This document shows positions 1-8,672 of a stretch of DNA of 64,000 nucleotides, one piece after another (the first letter of the stretch is position 1; the number at the start of each line of letters is the position of its first letter). The position numbers were made by a program, and so were the translations under genes. The notes under the pieces were generated by a model that had not been told where the DNA came from, searched no databases, and was given only the letters and a program-made list of their open reading frames with translations. This DNA is from JASLEW01 sp963732005 (lineage in GTDB: Bacteria > Acidobacteriota > Thermoanaerobaculia > Multivoradales > UBA5704), in the NCBI GenBank assembly GCA_963732005.1, contig CAVSXT010000004.1, positions 620,001 through 684,000 on the forward strand. The letters run 5' to 3'.

Positions 1-608
1 GGTACGCTGCCGGCGTCGATCTCCATGCCAAGGCGATGACGGATTACCTCGACGAGCTGGCGCGCCGGCATGTCGCGGTCGATCCCACGCTCGTCACCTT
101 CGAGGATTTCTACGTTCCCGATGCCGGCACCTATCCGGCCGCCGACGCGCCTTACGCCGCAACGCTGCCGGCGCAGTTCGCGCGCGGCTTCCTGTCGAGC
201 GCGATGGCGCCCACGGCCGGGCTGTCACGCGCCCAGATGCGCGCCAGCTTCGCCAAGCTCGAGGCGCTGGTGGGGGAGCTCGCCAAGCGGCACGTCACCA
301 TCCTCGCCGGCACCGACGGCACCGGCTTCGAGCTGATCCGCGAGCTCGAGCTCTATGTCGAGGCGGGGCTGACGCCGGCGGCGGCGCTGGCGACGGTCAC
401 CATCGATCCGGCGACGGCCTATCATCTGGCCGATCAGACGGGCTCCATCGTCAAGGGCAAGCTCGCGGAGCTGGCGCTGATCGACGGCGATCCGGCGAAA
501 AACATCGGCGATCTCAGGCAGGTCGAGCTGGTGATGCGCGACGGCAGGATGATGGATGCCCAAGCGCTCCGTGCCACGCTCGGTATCTCCGGGCCGCCGC
601 AGCGATAG
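1..608 (+). CDS. Amidohydrolase family protein, 5'-partial (C-terminal ~200 residues)
   Basis: The reading frame is open to the left edge of the window, so the start codon lies outside. The visible part has the C-terminal features of metal-dependent amidohydrolases of the imidazolonepropionase/dipeptidase type: an LAGTDG segment that carries the conserved metal/catalytic Asp, then the helix LELYVEAGLTPAAALATVT, then the returning beta-sandwich GSIVKGKLAELALIDGDPAKNI and a terminal VMRDGR strand. It would hydrolyse an amide or cyclic amide bond, but the metal-binding HxH motif is off the edge and the substrate cannot be told. It ends at TAG 606-608, followed by about 120 bp with no recognisable feature. 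Confidence 0.85.
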   Translation, partial: YAAGVDLHAKAMTDYLDELARRHVAVDPTLVTFEDFYVPDAGTYPAADAPYAATLPAQFARGFLSSAMAPTAGLSRAQMRASFAKLEALVGELAKRHVTILAGTDGTGFELIRELELYVEAGLTPAAALATVTIDPATAYHLADQTGSIVKGKLAELALIDGDPAKNIGDLRQVELVMRDGRMMDAQALRATLGISGPPQR

Positions 609-726
609 GCGGCGCGGCGCCGCGGGACCGGGCCGGCGCCAGCCGGACGGTCGAGTCGGTCCCGCGAGCCGGCGGCCGTAGCGGGCTGGCGGGAGCCAGG
701 CGGCCGCCGGGGGCCGAGAGATCAGC

Positions 727-1461
727 TCACTGCGCGGCTTCCTCGATCACCTTCACCACGTCGCGCGGACGCGAGAGGAAAGCTACATGACTGGCCATGA
801 GCTCCGTCGTCTTGGCATTGGCGCGTTTGGCGTAGAAACGCTCGAGGTCTGGATTGATTGCCCGGTCCTGGGTCGACACGATGTACCAGCTCGGGATCGT
901 CTTCCACGCCGCCGCAGCCACCGTGGCGCCGAACACCGAACCGTTGACAGGCTTCTGGGTGACGGCAAGAATCCGCGCCTCGGGCGTGGTCAGGTCGTTA
1001 CAGAACACGTCGTGAAACTTGGTACGGTCGATGTAGAGGAAGCCGGCCGCGTCGGGAACCAAGGCCGCATTCGCCGGCGGTGGCGCGAACTTGGACGCGG
1101 TGGCGGTAATGGGCTCATCCGCATCCGGCGCAAAGGCGGCGACGTAGACGAGCGACTTGACGTTGGAGTTGCCGGCCGCAGCACCGGTGATGACGACTCC
1201 ACCGTAGGAGTGCCCGACCACCACGACCGGCCCCTTCTGTGCGTCGATGACACGTTTCGCCGTCGCGACGTCGTCAGGCACCGACGTCAGGGGGATTTGG
1301 ACAGCGCTGACCTCGTAGCCGTCGCGCTCTAGGATGGGGATCACCTTCGCCCAGCTGCTGGCGTCCGCGAACGCGCCGTGGACGAGAACGATCGACGGCT
1401 TGGGTCGCGGCGCCGTGGCGACGGCGCCGACCGCGAGCAGGGCAATCAGCATCAGCTTCAT
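727..1461 (-). CDS. Secreted alpha/beta hydrolase
   Basis: I chose the ATG at 1461 because AGGAGG lies just upstream and the protein then begins with a signal peptide (MKLMLIALLAVGAVATA). The body is a compact alpha/beta hydrolase of about 244 residues: oxyanion-loop HGAF in IVLVHGAFADASSW, nucleophile elbow GHSYGG, a late Asp in STQDRAI, and a C-terminal catalytic His in ASHVAFLSRP. This matches the salicylate-esterase/EstC-like hydrolase family common in soil bacteria; the natural ester is unknown. A 22-bp perfect palindrome lies 60-80 bp upstream of the start, inside the end of the neighbouring regulator gene, and could act as its operator. Confidence 0.85.
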   Translation of the reverse strand: MKLMLIALLAVGAVATAPRPKPSIVLVHGAFADASSWAKVIPILERDGYEVSAVQIPLTSVPDDVATAKRVIDAQKGPVVVVGHSYGGVVITGAAAGNSNVKSLVYVAAFAPDADEPITATASKFAPPPANAALVPDAAGFLYIDRTKFHDVFCNDLTTPEARILAVTQKPVNGSVFGATVAAAAWKTIPSWYIVSTQDRAINPDLERFYAKRANAKTTELMASHVAFLSRPRDVVKVIEEAAQ

Positions 1462-1514
1462 ACGTCCTCCTTTCGCTCGTGGCGAGACTAGCGGAGACGG
1501 CAGCTCGCGGTCGA

Positions 1515-3299
1515 TCACACCAAGGTATCGATCGATACCTTGGTATCGCCGCGAGGAGCCGGGGGAAGACCCAGGCGATCCGCCATGCGCACCAGGTCCG
1601 CCAGCGACCTGGCGCCCATCTTCCGCATGACCCTGCCGCGATGGGCCTTGACCGTGATCTCGCTCGTCCCGAGCTCAGCGCCGACCTGTTTGTTGAGGAG
1701 GCCCGAGACGACGAGGCCCATGACCTCGCGCTCGCGCCGCGTCAGCGACCGGTAGCAACCCCTCAGCTCTTGGTCCACGGCGTCTCGCTCGAGGACCCGT
1801 CGACTCTCTTGCAGGGCGCTCGCGATGGCGTCGAGAAGCAGGGTGTCCGGGAATGGCTTGGTCAGAAACTCCACTGCTCCCGCTTTCATCGCCTCGACCG
1901 TCATCGGCACGCTGCCGCAGCCCGTGATGACGATCACCGGCATGCCCTGGCGTCCGGCGATGCGCTTCTGTACGTCGAGGCCGCCGAGGTCCGGCAGCGC
2001 CATGTCGAGGACGAGACAGCTCGGCACGGCCTGCGGTGGCTCGGCAAGAAAGTCCGCCGCCGTCGCGAAGAGCCGCGGCTCCCATCCCGCGGTGCGGATC
2101 AGCAGCTCGAGCGATTCGCGCACCGATACGTCGTCGTCGAGCACGAATACCGTCCCGCCGGTCGCGATCGGCAGGAAGAATGCGAACGTCGCTCCCGGGC
2201 CCTCGTTGCGCGCGGCCCACAGACGGCCATGGTGACTCTCGATGATCGACCGGCTGACGGACAGACCGATCCCCATGCCCTGGTTCTTCGTGGTGTAGAA
2301 CGCATCGAACAGGCGCTCCGGATCCTGTCCGTCGAAACCCACCCCCGAATCCGTCACGGCCAGGAGCACGCCCTCGGCGTCGCGTCGCGTTCGTATCGTG
2401 ATCTCGCGCGGGCGTTCGCCGACGTCGAGGAGAGCTTCCTTCGCGTTGAGGAGGAGGTTCGACACGACTTGCTGCAGCTGCACGCGATCCCCCGGGAAGG
2501 CTGGCAGGTCGGGAGCCAGCTCGCAACGGATGGTGATGCGCTCGCGTTGCAGCTCCTGCGCCGAGAGCGCGATCACCTCGTGAGTCGCTTCGTTCAGCTC
2601 GAGCAGCCCGGGGGAGGCGGCGCCCTTGGCAAAGAGCGCACGGAGGCGAGCGATGACTTCCGCCGCACGGTTCGCGTCGCGGATGGTGCGTCGCGCCGTC
2701 TCGCGAGCACCCTCGACGTCGGGCGGATCCTCGGCGAGCATCCGCAACGATGTGCTCGCGTTGGTGACGATGCCGGCGAGCGGCTGGTTCACCTCGTGAG
2801 CGATCGAGGCGGTGAGCGCGCCGAACGTCGTCTTGCGAGCGACGCGTGCGAGCTCTGACCGCACCTCGTCGAGCGCCGCTTCGCTGCGCTGCAAATCAGC
2901 TTCACGCTGCGATCGCTCGATGGCGATGCTCGCGATGTGCGTGAACTGGTCAATGATCGTCTGATCGAGCGCGGTAGGAGCTCCTGGCTGCTCGTGCCAT
3001 AGGGCGAAGGTACCGAGAACGGCTCCGGATCGCGACAGGATCGGCGTCGACCAGGCGCTGCGCAGCCCGAAGTCGATCACCGCCGCACGCCAAGCGAGCC
3101 CTTGCCACCGGGGATCGACGACCAGATCGGCAACGACCACCTGCGCTTTGAGCGACGCGGCAATGCCGCACGGTCCGACGTCCTGCCCAACGGCGATGCG
3201 CGCTCCGCACGAGGGGCCGGGAATGTTCGCGCTCGAGGGCGCCATGGACGAGCTGGCCGTCGCGCTCGACATCGATCCGCTCGAGCTGCGCCTGCGCAA
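1515..3299 (-). CDS. Histidine kinase fused to FixJ/LuxR-type response regulator; N-terminally truncated
   Basis: Counting from the most upstream ATG, recognisable homology starts only near residue 33, in a GAF domain (DVGPCGIAAS, then GLRSAWSTPIL). HisKA follows with H168 in IAHEVNQPL, then HATPase (NLLLNAKEAL, DSGVGFDG, GMGIGLSVSR, 275-376), a receiver (DDD 388-390, phospho-Asp D432 in VLDMALPD, K481) and a LuxR-type helix-turn-helix (517-575, LTRREREVMGLV). It is thus a whole two-component system on one chain. In relatives the kinase and the FixJ-like regulator are normally separate genes; here the kinase end FFLPIAT runs into GGTVFVLDDD almost without linker. The first ~30 residues are antisense to the dehydrogenase fragment and look unnatural, so the genuine 5' end is probably lost at about 3200. 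Whether it is expressed is unclear. Confidence 0.7.
   Translation of the reverse strand: MRRRSSSGSMSSATASSSMAPSSANIPGPSCGARIAVGQDVGPCGIAASLKAQVVVADLVVDPRWQGLAWRAAVIDFGLRSAWSTPILSRSGAVLGTFALWHEQPGAPTALDQTIIDQFTHIASIAIERSQREADLQRSEAALDEVRSELARVARKTTFGALTASIAHEVNQPLAGIVTNASTSLRMLAEDPPDVEGARETARRTIRDANRAAEVIARLRALFAKGAASPGLLELNEATHEVIALSAQELQRERITIRCELAPDLPAFPGDRVQLQQVVSNLLLNAKEALLDVGERPREITIRTRRDAEGVLLAVTDSGVGFDGQDPERLFDAFYTTKNQGMGIGLSVSRSIIESHHGRLWAARNEGPGATFAFFLPIATGGTVFVLDDDVSVRESLELLIRTAGWEPRLFATAADFLAEPPQAVPSCLVLDMALPDLGGLDVQKRIAGRQGMPVIVITGCGSVPMTVEAMKAGAVEFLTKPFPDTLLLDAIASALQESRRVLERDAVDQELRGCYRSLTRREREVMGLVVSGLLNKQVGAELGTSEITVKAHRGRVMRKMGARSLADLVRMADRLGLPPAPRGDTKVSIDTLV
1521..1542. promoter_or_regulatory. 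22-bp perfect palindrome (operator-like)
   Basis: Arms CAAGGTATCGA and its exact reverse complement meet without a spacer. The site overlaps the last codons of the kinase-regulator gene and lies upstream of the hydrolase gene read in the same direction. The outer half-sites CAAGGTA/TACCTTG are the same as those of the palindrome in front of the PadR gene at 13088-13104, but with 8 instead of 3 bp between them. It has no T-tract, so an operator is more likely than a terminator. Confidence 0.45.
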
Positions 3300-4287
3300 C
3301 TACGCGGAATTCGATCCCATGGACGGCAAGCCTTTCTCGTCGAAGAAGCTCCGAGAAGCTTACATCGAGGCGGCACGGCGCTTCGGCTGGTCGCGTCGTC
3401 CGCGCACGCCCCGTGCCTTGCGAGACGGCCACAAGCTGCTTGGCTGGGGTATGGCGTCGGCCATCATGGGAACCAACCGCATCGCCGCCAACGCTCGCGT
3501 CCGCTTCGCGGTGGATGGCGCGGTCACCGTCGAGGCCGGATGCCAGGAGATCGGCAACGGGGCGGCCACGGTGCTGCCGCAGGTCGCCGCCGAAGTGCTG
3601 GGGATCCCGATCGAGCGGATCGCGCTGCGACGCGGCGACACCGGCCTGCCGGAAACCGGCGGCACCTTCGGCTCGTCGACCACCATGTGTGTCGGCTCCG
3701 CGGTCGCCGACGCCGCCGAGAAGCTCAAGTCGCGGATCGCCGCGCTCGCCGCGGCGGACGGCGCGAGCGGCACGAAGGCCGCGATTCCACCCGAACGGTG
3801 GGGCGCCATCCTCGGAGAGCGCGGAGTGGCGGAGGTCGTCGCCGATGGCGCCTTCGCCCCGGTCGGATCGCCGTGGGATCTGAACGGCGGGCAGTCCGGG
3901 TATGCCATGCTGAGCTGGGGCGCCGTCTTCGTCGAGATGGAGGTGGACGAGGCGCTCGGGCTGGCGAGAATGCGCCGCTGTGTCGCGGGGTACTCGGTGG
4001 GGCGCGTCATCAACCCGCGTACGGCGCGGTCGCAGATGATCGGCGGAATCGTCTGGGGCTACGGGCGCGCCATGCTCGAGGAGAGCGTCATCGACCGCCG
4101 CTACGGCCGATTCCTCTCGAAGAACCTCTCTGGCGTCATGCTCCCGGTCAATGCCGACATTCCACGCGACATCGACGTGTTCTTTGTCGACGAGCACGAC
4201 CAGCATGCCTCGAAGATCGGGGCGCGCGGCGTCGGGGAGGTGGGCGAGGTCGGGGTTGCGGCGGCGATCGCCCCCCGCCACGGGTAA
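3148..4287 (+). pseudogene. Xanthine dehydrogenase-family molybdopterin-binding subunit, fragment
   Basis: From about 3187 the frame reads PTAMRAPHEGPGMFALEGAMDELA, the conserved segment around the middle of molybdopterin-binding subunits of the xanthine/aldehyde dehydrogenase family. It continues with GCQEIGNGAATVLPQ, TGGTFGSSTT and VGRVINPRTARSQMIGGIVWGYG, all cofactor-domain signatures. The N-terminal half (about 350-400 residues) is missing, and what lies before 3187 is antisense to the GAF domain of the neighbouring kinase. The C-terminus also fails: after VGVAAAIA the frame hits a C-run and a stop, while the expected ATGK appears in another frame a few bases on. I read it as a dead remnant broken at both ends. 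No small [2Fe-2S] or FAD subunit is nearby. Confidence 0.75.
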
Positions 4288-4456
4288 AGTCTCTCACCGC
4301 ATCCTTGTCCCATGGGCCGCCAAGTGAGAGCTTCGCATCATCCCGCCGGCGAGGGTGGGTGGCCGCAGCCCTGAACACCTGGCTCGCGCTGCGCGCGCGA
4401 GTTCTCCGGAGCGGTGGCGTGGCGGCCGGCTACCAGAGCTGCTGCGTCTTTGCCCC

Positions 4457-5467
4457 TCAGGATTCGGGGATAGCCAATTGCAAGCGTCGAGCTATCTCGC
4501 GCAGCAACGACTCGAATTCCAAACGGCTCTTGGCGACGCTCTGGATTTGCCCCCCTCCGATGCCATCTGCTTGCTTGAGGTCGAAGATCGGCTTCCGTGC
4601 AACCTGAGCGATCGGCACCAGGCTGGCGAAGTGCTTGATCAATGCAATGCATTGCGGGTCCTGGTCGAAATCACCGCCGGCGGAGATGGGCTTCCGCCGG
4701 TTGAGAACCTCCCGGTAGAAGACGCCTGGGATCTGGGCCGCCCACTTCGCATAGCCGGCAACCGGCCGGTCAACACGGGCAAGATGCTGTTGGACGATAT
4801 AGCCGATGGGGAGGAAATGATGAGAGGGAGCCACACCCGCGATTCCCTTCACCCGGGGAAGGCGAACGGTCTGCCAATCCTGGCGCCACTCTCGCAGGGT
4901 GGGGCCGACGTTCTTGAGCCCTTGAAGGCTGAAGAGATCAGGCGCCAGTGGCACTGCCACGGCGTCGCAGGCCAGGAGCGCGGCACGGTTGAGAGCGCCG
5001 AGACTTGGGCCGACGTCCACCAGGATGAGATCAGCCTTCACTTGTTCGGCGGCCCGTCTCGCGACCGCATCGAGAGCCGTCGTGACATCCAGCGCGCGCT
5101 CGTTGTCGGCGGCGCGAGTCTTGGGCCATTCCTCCGCGAGCGTCTGCTCGAAACGGGAGAGCCCAAGGTGACCGGGCAGGAGCCAGAGGTTGTCGGCGAT
5201 CTGCTGCAAGTGTGGATCGGTAAGCTCCCCCTTTCCACGCCGAACGAGATCGATACAGGCTGCGATGGTCTGGCCGCGAGGATCGACTGCCTCCCAGAGA
5301 TCGACCAGCCGATCCTCGCTGAGGAAAATGGCGGAGAGGTTGCACTGCGGGTCGTAGTCGAGAACCACGGTCCGAAGCCCTCTCCGGGCTGCCATATGGG
5401 CGATATTGAAGGTAAGAGTGGTCTTGCCCACACCTCCCTTGTTGTTGAACAGCACCAGAGACTTCAT
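4457..5467 (-). CDS. ParA/Soj-family AAA ATPase
   Basis: The protein begins with the deviant Walker A motif KGGVGKTT (residues 10-17) in FNNKGGVGKTTLTFNIAHMAARRG. Walker A' is seen in VLDYDPQCNLS, and the DLILVDVGPSLGALNRAALLACD strand carries Walker B. At 336 residues it is longer than chromosomal ParA (about 260) and has a distinct C-terminal half. Its start overlaps the stop of the upstream AlbA_2-type gene by 4 bases (ATGA), so the two are translationally coupled. There is no ParB gene nearby, so plasmid or chromosome partition is not supported; a partner role for the coupled gene is more likely. Base composition is visibly less GC-rich than the genes to the right, suggesting horizontal acquisition. 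Confidence 0.85.
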   Translation of the reverse strand: MKSLVLFNNKGGVGKTTLTFNIAHMAARRGLRTVVLDYDPQCNLSAIFLSEDRLVDLWEAVDPRGQTIAACIDLVRRGKGELTDPHLQQIADNLWLLPGHLGLSRFEQTLAEEWPKTRAADNERALDVTTALDAVARRAAEQVKADLILVDVGPSLGALNRAALLACDAVAVPLAPDLFSLQGLKNVGPTLREWRQDWQTVRLPRVKGIAGVAPSHHFLPIGYIVQQHLARVDRPVAGYAKWAAQIPGVFYREVLNRRKPISAGGDFDQDPQCIALIKHFASLVPIAQVARKPIFDLKQADGIGGGQIQSVAKSRLEFESLLREIARRLQLAIPES

Positions 5468-6651
5468 ACCACCCTCCCGATCGTCACTGTGGTGAAACCA
5501 TCAGTCTCGACGGCAAGCGGCGGGTTGCCATTTTCCTGAAGGGCTCGCCGCACCAAGCGTATGCCGCGTCCCAGTTGTTCGACATACCCCAACTCCACGA
5601 GCCAACGGGTGATCGTCGGATTTCTGTAGTCTGCATGACTACCGAACTCACCCTCTCCAGCTTGTCCAAACGGACCACCAGGGTTCGTGAAGATCACCCG
5701 GTCAGAATACCATTCGACGCGACCGGGAGCGTTCGTCCCGTCATAGAGCCGGTGCTGAACCAGGTTGCGTGCAAGCTCCCTGAGCGCGGTGGCTGGATAC
5801 TCAAGACGGTAAGGTGTCCGGATCCCTGAGGCCGGTGACGGGACGCTCACCAGATTGGCGTCGAGCTGCGCCCAGAGCGAGTCGAGTTGGTGACCCAGAG
5901 TTCCAAGAATCGTCCTCCGGGTTACCACCGGCGACTCGATGTCGTGGCCGGCATAGCGAACGAACTCGATCGCAGCGCCAGGGAAATAGAACTGCGGGTC
6001 GTTCCCAAAGAGCAAGATCGCAGCGGCATTCGGAGTCCAACGGCCCTGCATCTCTCTTCCAAGATCCTTGCCACTAAGCCACCTCGAAAGATCCGGGAAG
6101 CTATCAGCATCGTGGTTACCTTCTCTCGCAGCCAAATGACGCGCCATGAGCTCGGACATCGAGAGATCCTCGATGGAGGTATCAGCGACCACACGGTGAT
6201 CGAAGGGCTGGCGGTTCTCTGGACGCCGTTCTTGGAGGCGGATCACGTCTGATTCGCGTGCGCGTTCGGTAACCGTGCCGCGGCGAATCCAAGCCGTGCC
6301 GTCCAGCGTCACGACGGGCGGCACAGGGTAAGGTTGTACACGTACGATGAGGAGAGTGAGTCCTCCTCGTTCCACCGGTTCGACCGAGCAAGAGGGCGTA
6401 GGCAGGAGCTTGGTGGAGGAGAGCCGATTGACCAGCTTTTGCTGCTCTTCATCGAGATTTCCTTGTACTCCGATCGGAGAGCCGTCTTTGGCCAAGCCGA
6501 GCACGATGAAGCCGGCGCGCTGGCTGTTACCCAAGTCGTTGGCAAGGGCGCAAGCCGCCTGTAGAATCGGCTCCGGCGCTCGACTTGACTGCTTCCATTC
6601 GACCCGTTCCGTCTCGGCTGCAAGCGCTTGGTCGATCTCTTCGCTCGTCAT
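5464..6651 (-). CDS. AlbA_2 (Schlafen-type) nucleic-acid-binding protein with C-terminal HATPase_c_4 domain
   Basis: The N-terminal ~140 residues form an AlbA_2/Schlafen-like domain (ESDVIRLQ boundary; VEWKQSSR near residue 18 and NDLGNSQRAGFIVLGLAKDGSPIGV). The C-terminal part has GHKL-type ATP-binding signatures of the HATPase_c_4 family: ALRELARNLVQHRLYDG as N-box, FTNPGGPFG as the glycine box, and a closing winged-helix-like segment (NPTITRWLVELGYVEQLGRGIRLVRRAL). Such proteins are usually annotated as ATP-dependent regulators or DNA-binding proteins and occur often in mobile or defence islands. GAGGAG sits just before the ATG. A small palindrome, GATCGaaCGATC (6748-6759), lies about 100 bp upstream and could be an operator. 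It is the first gene of a two-gene operon with the ParA-like ATPase. Confidence 0.85.
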   Translation of the reverse strand: MTSEEIDQALAAETERVEWKQSSRAPEPILQAACALANDLGNSQRAGFIVLGLAKDGSPIGVQGNLDEEQQKLVNRLSSTKLLPTPSCSVEPVERGGLTLLIVRVQPYPVPPVVTLDGTAWIRRGTVTERARESDVIRLQERRPENRQPFDHRVVADTSIEDLSMSELMARHLAAREGNHDADSFPDLSRWLSGKDLGREMQGRWTPNAAAILLFGNDPQFYFPGAAIEFVRYAGHDIESPVVTRRTILGTLGHQLDSLWAQLDANLVSVPSPASGIRTPYRLEYPATALRELARNLVQHRLYDGTNAPGRVEWYSDRVIFTNPGGPFGQAGEGEFGSHADYRNPTITRWLVELGYVEQLGRGIRLVRRALQENGNPPLAVETDGFTTVTIGRVV

Positions 6652-6787
6652 CGTTCTCCTCGATGCATGAGCACGTCACCCCGCGCCAGCAACGATATCG
6701 TACATCGGCGTCCGCCATCGCCATGGCGGCCATCTGGTCCACCATAGGATCGAACGATCGTGCTTTATTTCGGCAGGTCGGTGGCGC

Positions 6788-7339
6788 TCACCAGAGCGTT
6801 GCGACAGGGTGCCGGGGGAAGGTCCCCAGCAGCCGGCTGTCGAGCGCCACGTGCGCTGCCACCAGCGCCACCAGCGCGGCCATCACCCAAAAGTGGACGC
6901 GGCGGACCGCCACCCGGCTCCGGGGCGTCCGCTGCCGCCTCAGCTGGAGACCGATGGCGACCTCGCCGAGCGCCGCCAGCAGCGCGAGGCTGGCCAGCCG
7001 CAGCCCCAGGGGATGAGCGCGGCCGCCAATGCCGCGAGTCATCGAGGCCATGCCGTGCACCAGGGCGAGGGCGGCGATGGCGTAGCCGAGCCAGTAATGA
7101 AGAAAGAGCCCTGCCGCTGCGCCCGCCCGCGGCAGCCATGACGGCCGCCAGCGGTGCGCCGCCGGCGCGGGGCGTGGCGACGACCCCGGCGACGCCACCG
7201 ACGCAGCCGAGCCTGCCGCCGGCGCCAGATGCCGCCGGCGCTCGCGCCGCCGCCAACGGTAGGGCAGCCGGATGGTCACCGCCAGCAGCGCAACCAGCAG
7301 CCAGCCGCTGGCGGCAATGGTGAGCAGGCGCGCGGTCAT
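6788..7339 (-). CDS. Four-helix cytochrome b561-like membrane protein
   Basis: Four hydrophobic segments are visible (residues ~5-24, ~80-97, ~113-133 and ~150-167). Helix 2 carries two His about 14 residues apart (HYWLGYAIAALALVHG) and helix 4 carries a second such pair (VHFWVMAALVALVAAHV). That is the arrangement that binds two b-type haems in cytochrome b561/ferric-reductase-like proteins. A Pro/Arg-rich cytoplasmic loop lies between helices 1 and 2. It is the last gene of the MacAB-like operon, 13 bp after the second permease, so it is probably co-transcribed, although a redox function is unusual in such an operon. A role in transmembrane electron transfer is inferred from the His pattern only. 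Confidence 0.6.
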   Translation of the reverse strand: MTARLLTIAASGWLLVALLAVTIRLPYRWRRRERRRHLAPAAGSAASVASPGSSPRPAPAAHRWRPSWLPRAGAAAGLFLHYWLGYAIAALALVHGMASMTRGIGGRAHPLGLRLASLALLAALGEVAIGLQLRRQRTPRSRVAVRRVHFWVMAALVALVAAHVALDSRLLGTFPRHPVATLW

Positions 7340-7352
7340 GGTGGCGTGGCGC

Positions 7353-8645
7353 TCATTCCCAGCGCAGGGCCCGGATCGGATCGAGCCGCGCCGCCTGGCG
7401 GGCCGGCAGCAGGGCGAAGAGGAGATTGAGCGTCAAGGCGCTGGTAATGGCGATCGCGGCTTCTCGGCCATCGAAGGCGGTGCCTGCCGGTTCACTCGCG
7501 GCGAAGGGGAAGAGCGGCAGCGCGGCCGCCGCCCAGCCGGCAGCCAGGCCGAGCGCGCAGCCGGTGGCGGCAAGCAACGCCGCCTCGCCCAGCAGCTGCG
7601 CGAAGACCTGGCGGGCGGTGGCGCCCAGCGCTCGCCGGGTGCCGATCTCGACCGTCCTCGCCTTGACCCCGATCCAGGCGATCGCCAGGATGCCCAGACC
7701 CGAGACCAGCAGCGCGCTGGCGCCGATCCAGCGCACCAGGAAGGCGAGCTTTCCCGCCGCCGCCAGCTGGGCCTCGGCAAGCGCGGTCGGACGCTGCACC
7801 TGGAAATCCTCCGGTTGGCCGGGCCCGCCGCTCGGGCCGGGCCGATCGGGCTCGCCGGACGATCCGAGACCGCCGCGATGGCGGCGCCGCAGCACCGCGG
7901 CGACCTCTGTCGAGGCCCGGTCGAGGCTCCGCCCGGCGGTGACCTCGAGCAGGATGGCGTTGTAGGAATCGACGTTGAGCAGCCGGCGCATGGCGGCGGT
8001 GAGCGGTACGTAGACCTGGCCATCCTCATCCTCCAGGTCGAGCCCCGGGCCGCGTTCCGCCAGCACCCCGACCACCTCGAAGGGAACGCGGCCGATCGAC
8101 AGGCGCTGGCCGACCGCCGGGGCTGCCGGCGGCTCGCCGAAGAGGTCGCGGGCGACCGTATGGCCCAGCACCGCCACCCGGCGGGACCGCTTCAGGTCGT
8201 CGCCGTCGAAGAGTGCGCCCGCCGCCGGCGCCCAGCTGCGGATGGCGAAGAAGTCGGGCTCGCAGCCGACGACCTGCACCACCTTGGAGAAACCGTCCCC
8301 TTTGATGCGAAAGCCGCGGTTGACCCGCCGCGAGGCGCGATCGATGCCGTCCACGTCGCGGCGGATCGCCTGGTAGTCCTGCTCCACCAGGGTGGTGACC
8401 TGGGCGCCGGTGCGCGCGCGGCCGGCGACGGCGCGGCTCTGCTGGGCGCTCACCACCAGGGTACCGATACCCAGGCGGCGGATCTGGTCGAGCGCCCGGA
8501 GCCTGCCCGCCGCGGCGTAGTCGACCGAAGCGATGAATCCGGCCACGCCGAGCGCCGCGGCCGCCAACGCCAGCGCCGAGCGCAGGCGGAAGCGCCAGAG
8601 GCGCCGCAATACGCTGACCGCCAGATAGGCCGCGGGTTCTTGCAT
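7353..8645 (-). CDS. ABC transporter permease, MacB/FtsX type (second permease)
   Basis: At 430 residues the protein has the MacB layout: an N-terminal transmembrane helix (LRSALALAAAALGVAGFIAS), a periplasmic MacB_PCD-like domain of about 230 residues (VDGIDRASRRVNRGFRIKG..., VAVLGHTVARDLFG, FEVVGVLAERG), then the FtsX domain with three helices and the cytoplasmic motif VEIGTRRALGATARQVFAQLL. It ends with LDPIRALRWE, the usual permease tail. It lies 27 bp downstream of a second, related permease, and the two probably form a heterodimer with the ATPase encoded upstream. The first Met at 8645 directly precedes a typical QEPAAYLAVSVLRRLWRFRLR coupling helix. Confidence 0.88.
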   Translation of the reverse strand: MQEPAAYLAVSVLRRLWRFRLRSALALAAAALGVAGFIASVDYAAAGRLRALDQIRRLGIGTLVVSAQQSRAVAGRARTGAQVTTLVEQDYQAIRRDVDGIDRASRRVNRGFRIKGDGFSKVVQVVGCEPDFFAIRSWAPAAGALFDGDDLKRSRRVAVLGHTVARDLFGEPPAAPAVGQRLSIGRVPFEVVGVLAERGPGLDLEDEDGQVYVPLTAAMRRLLNVDSYNAILLEVTAGRSLDRASTEVAAVLRRRHRGGLGSSGEPDRPGPSGGPGQPEDFQVQRPTALAEAQLAAAGKLAFLVRWIGASALLVSGLGILAIAWIGVKARTVEIGTRRALGATARQVFAQLLGEAALLAATGCALGLAAGWAAAALPLFPFAASEPAGTAFDGREAAIAITSALTLNLLFALLPARQAARLDPIRALRWE

Positions 8646-8672
8646 CCCGTTTCCAGGCGAAGCGCGGCGGCC

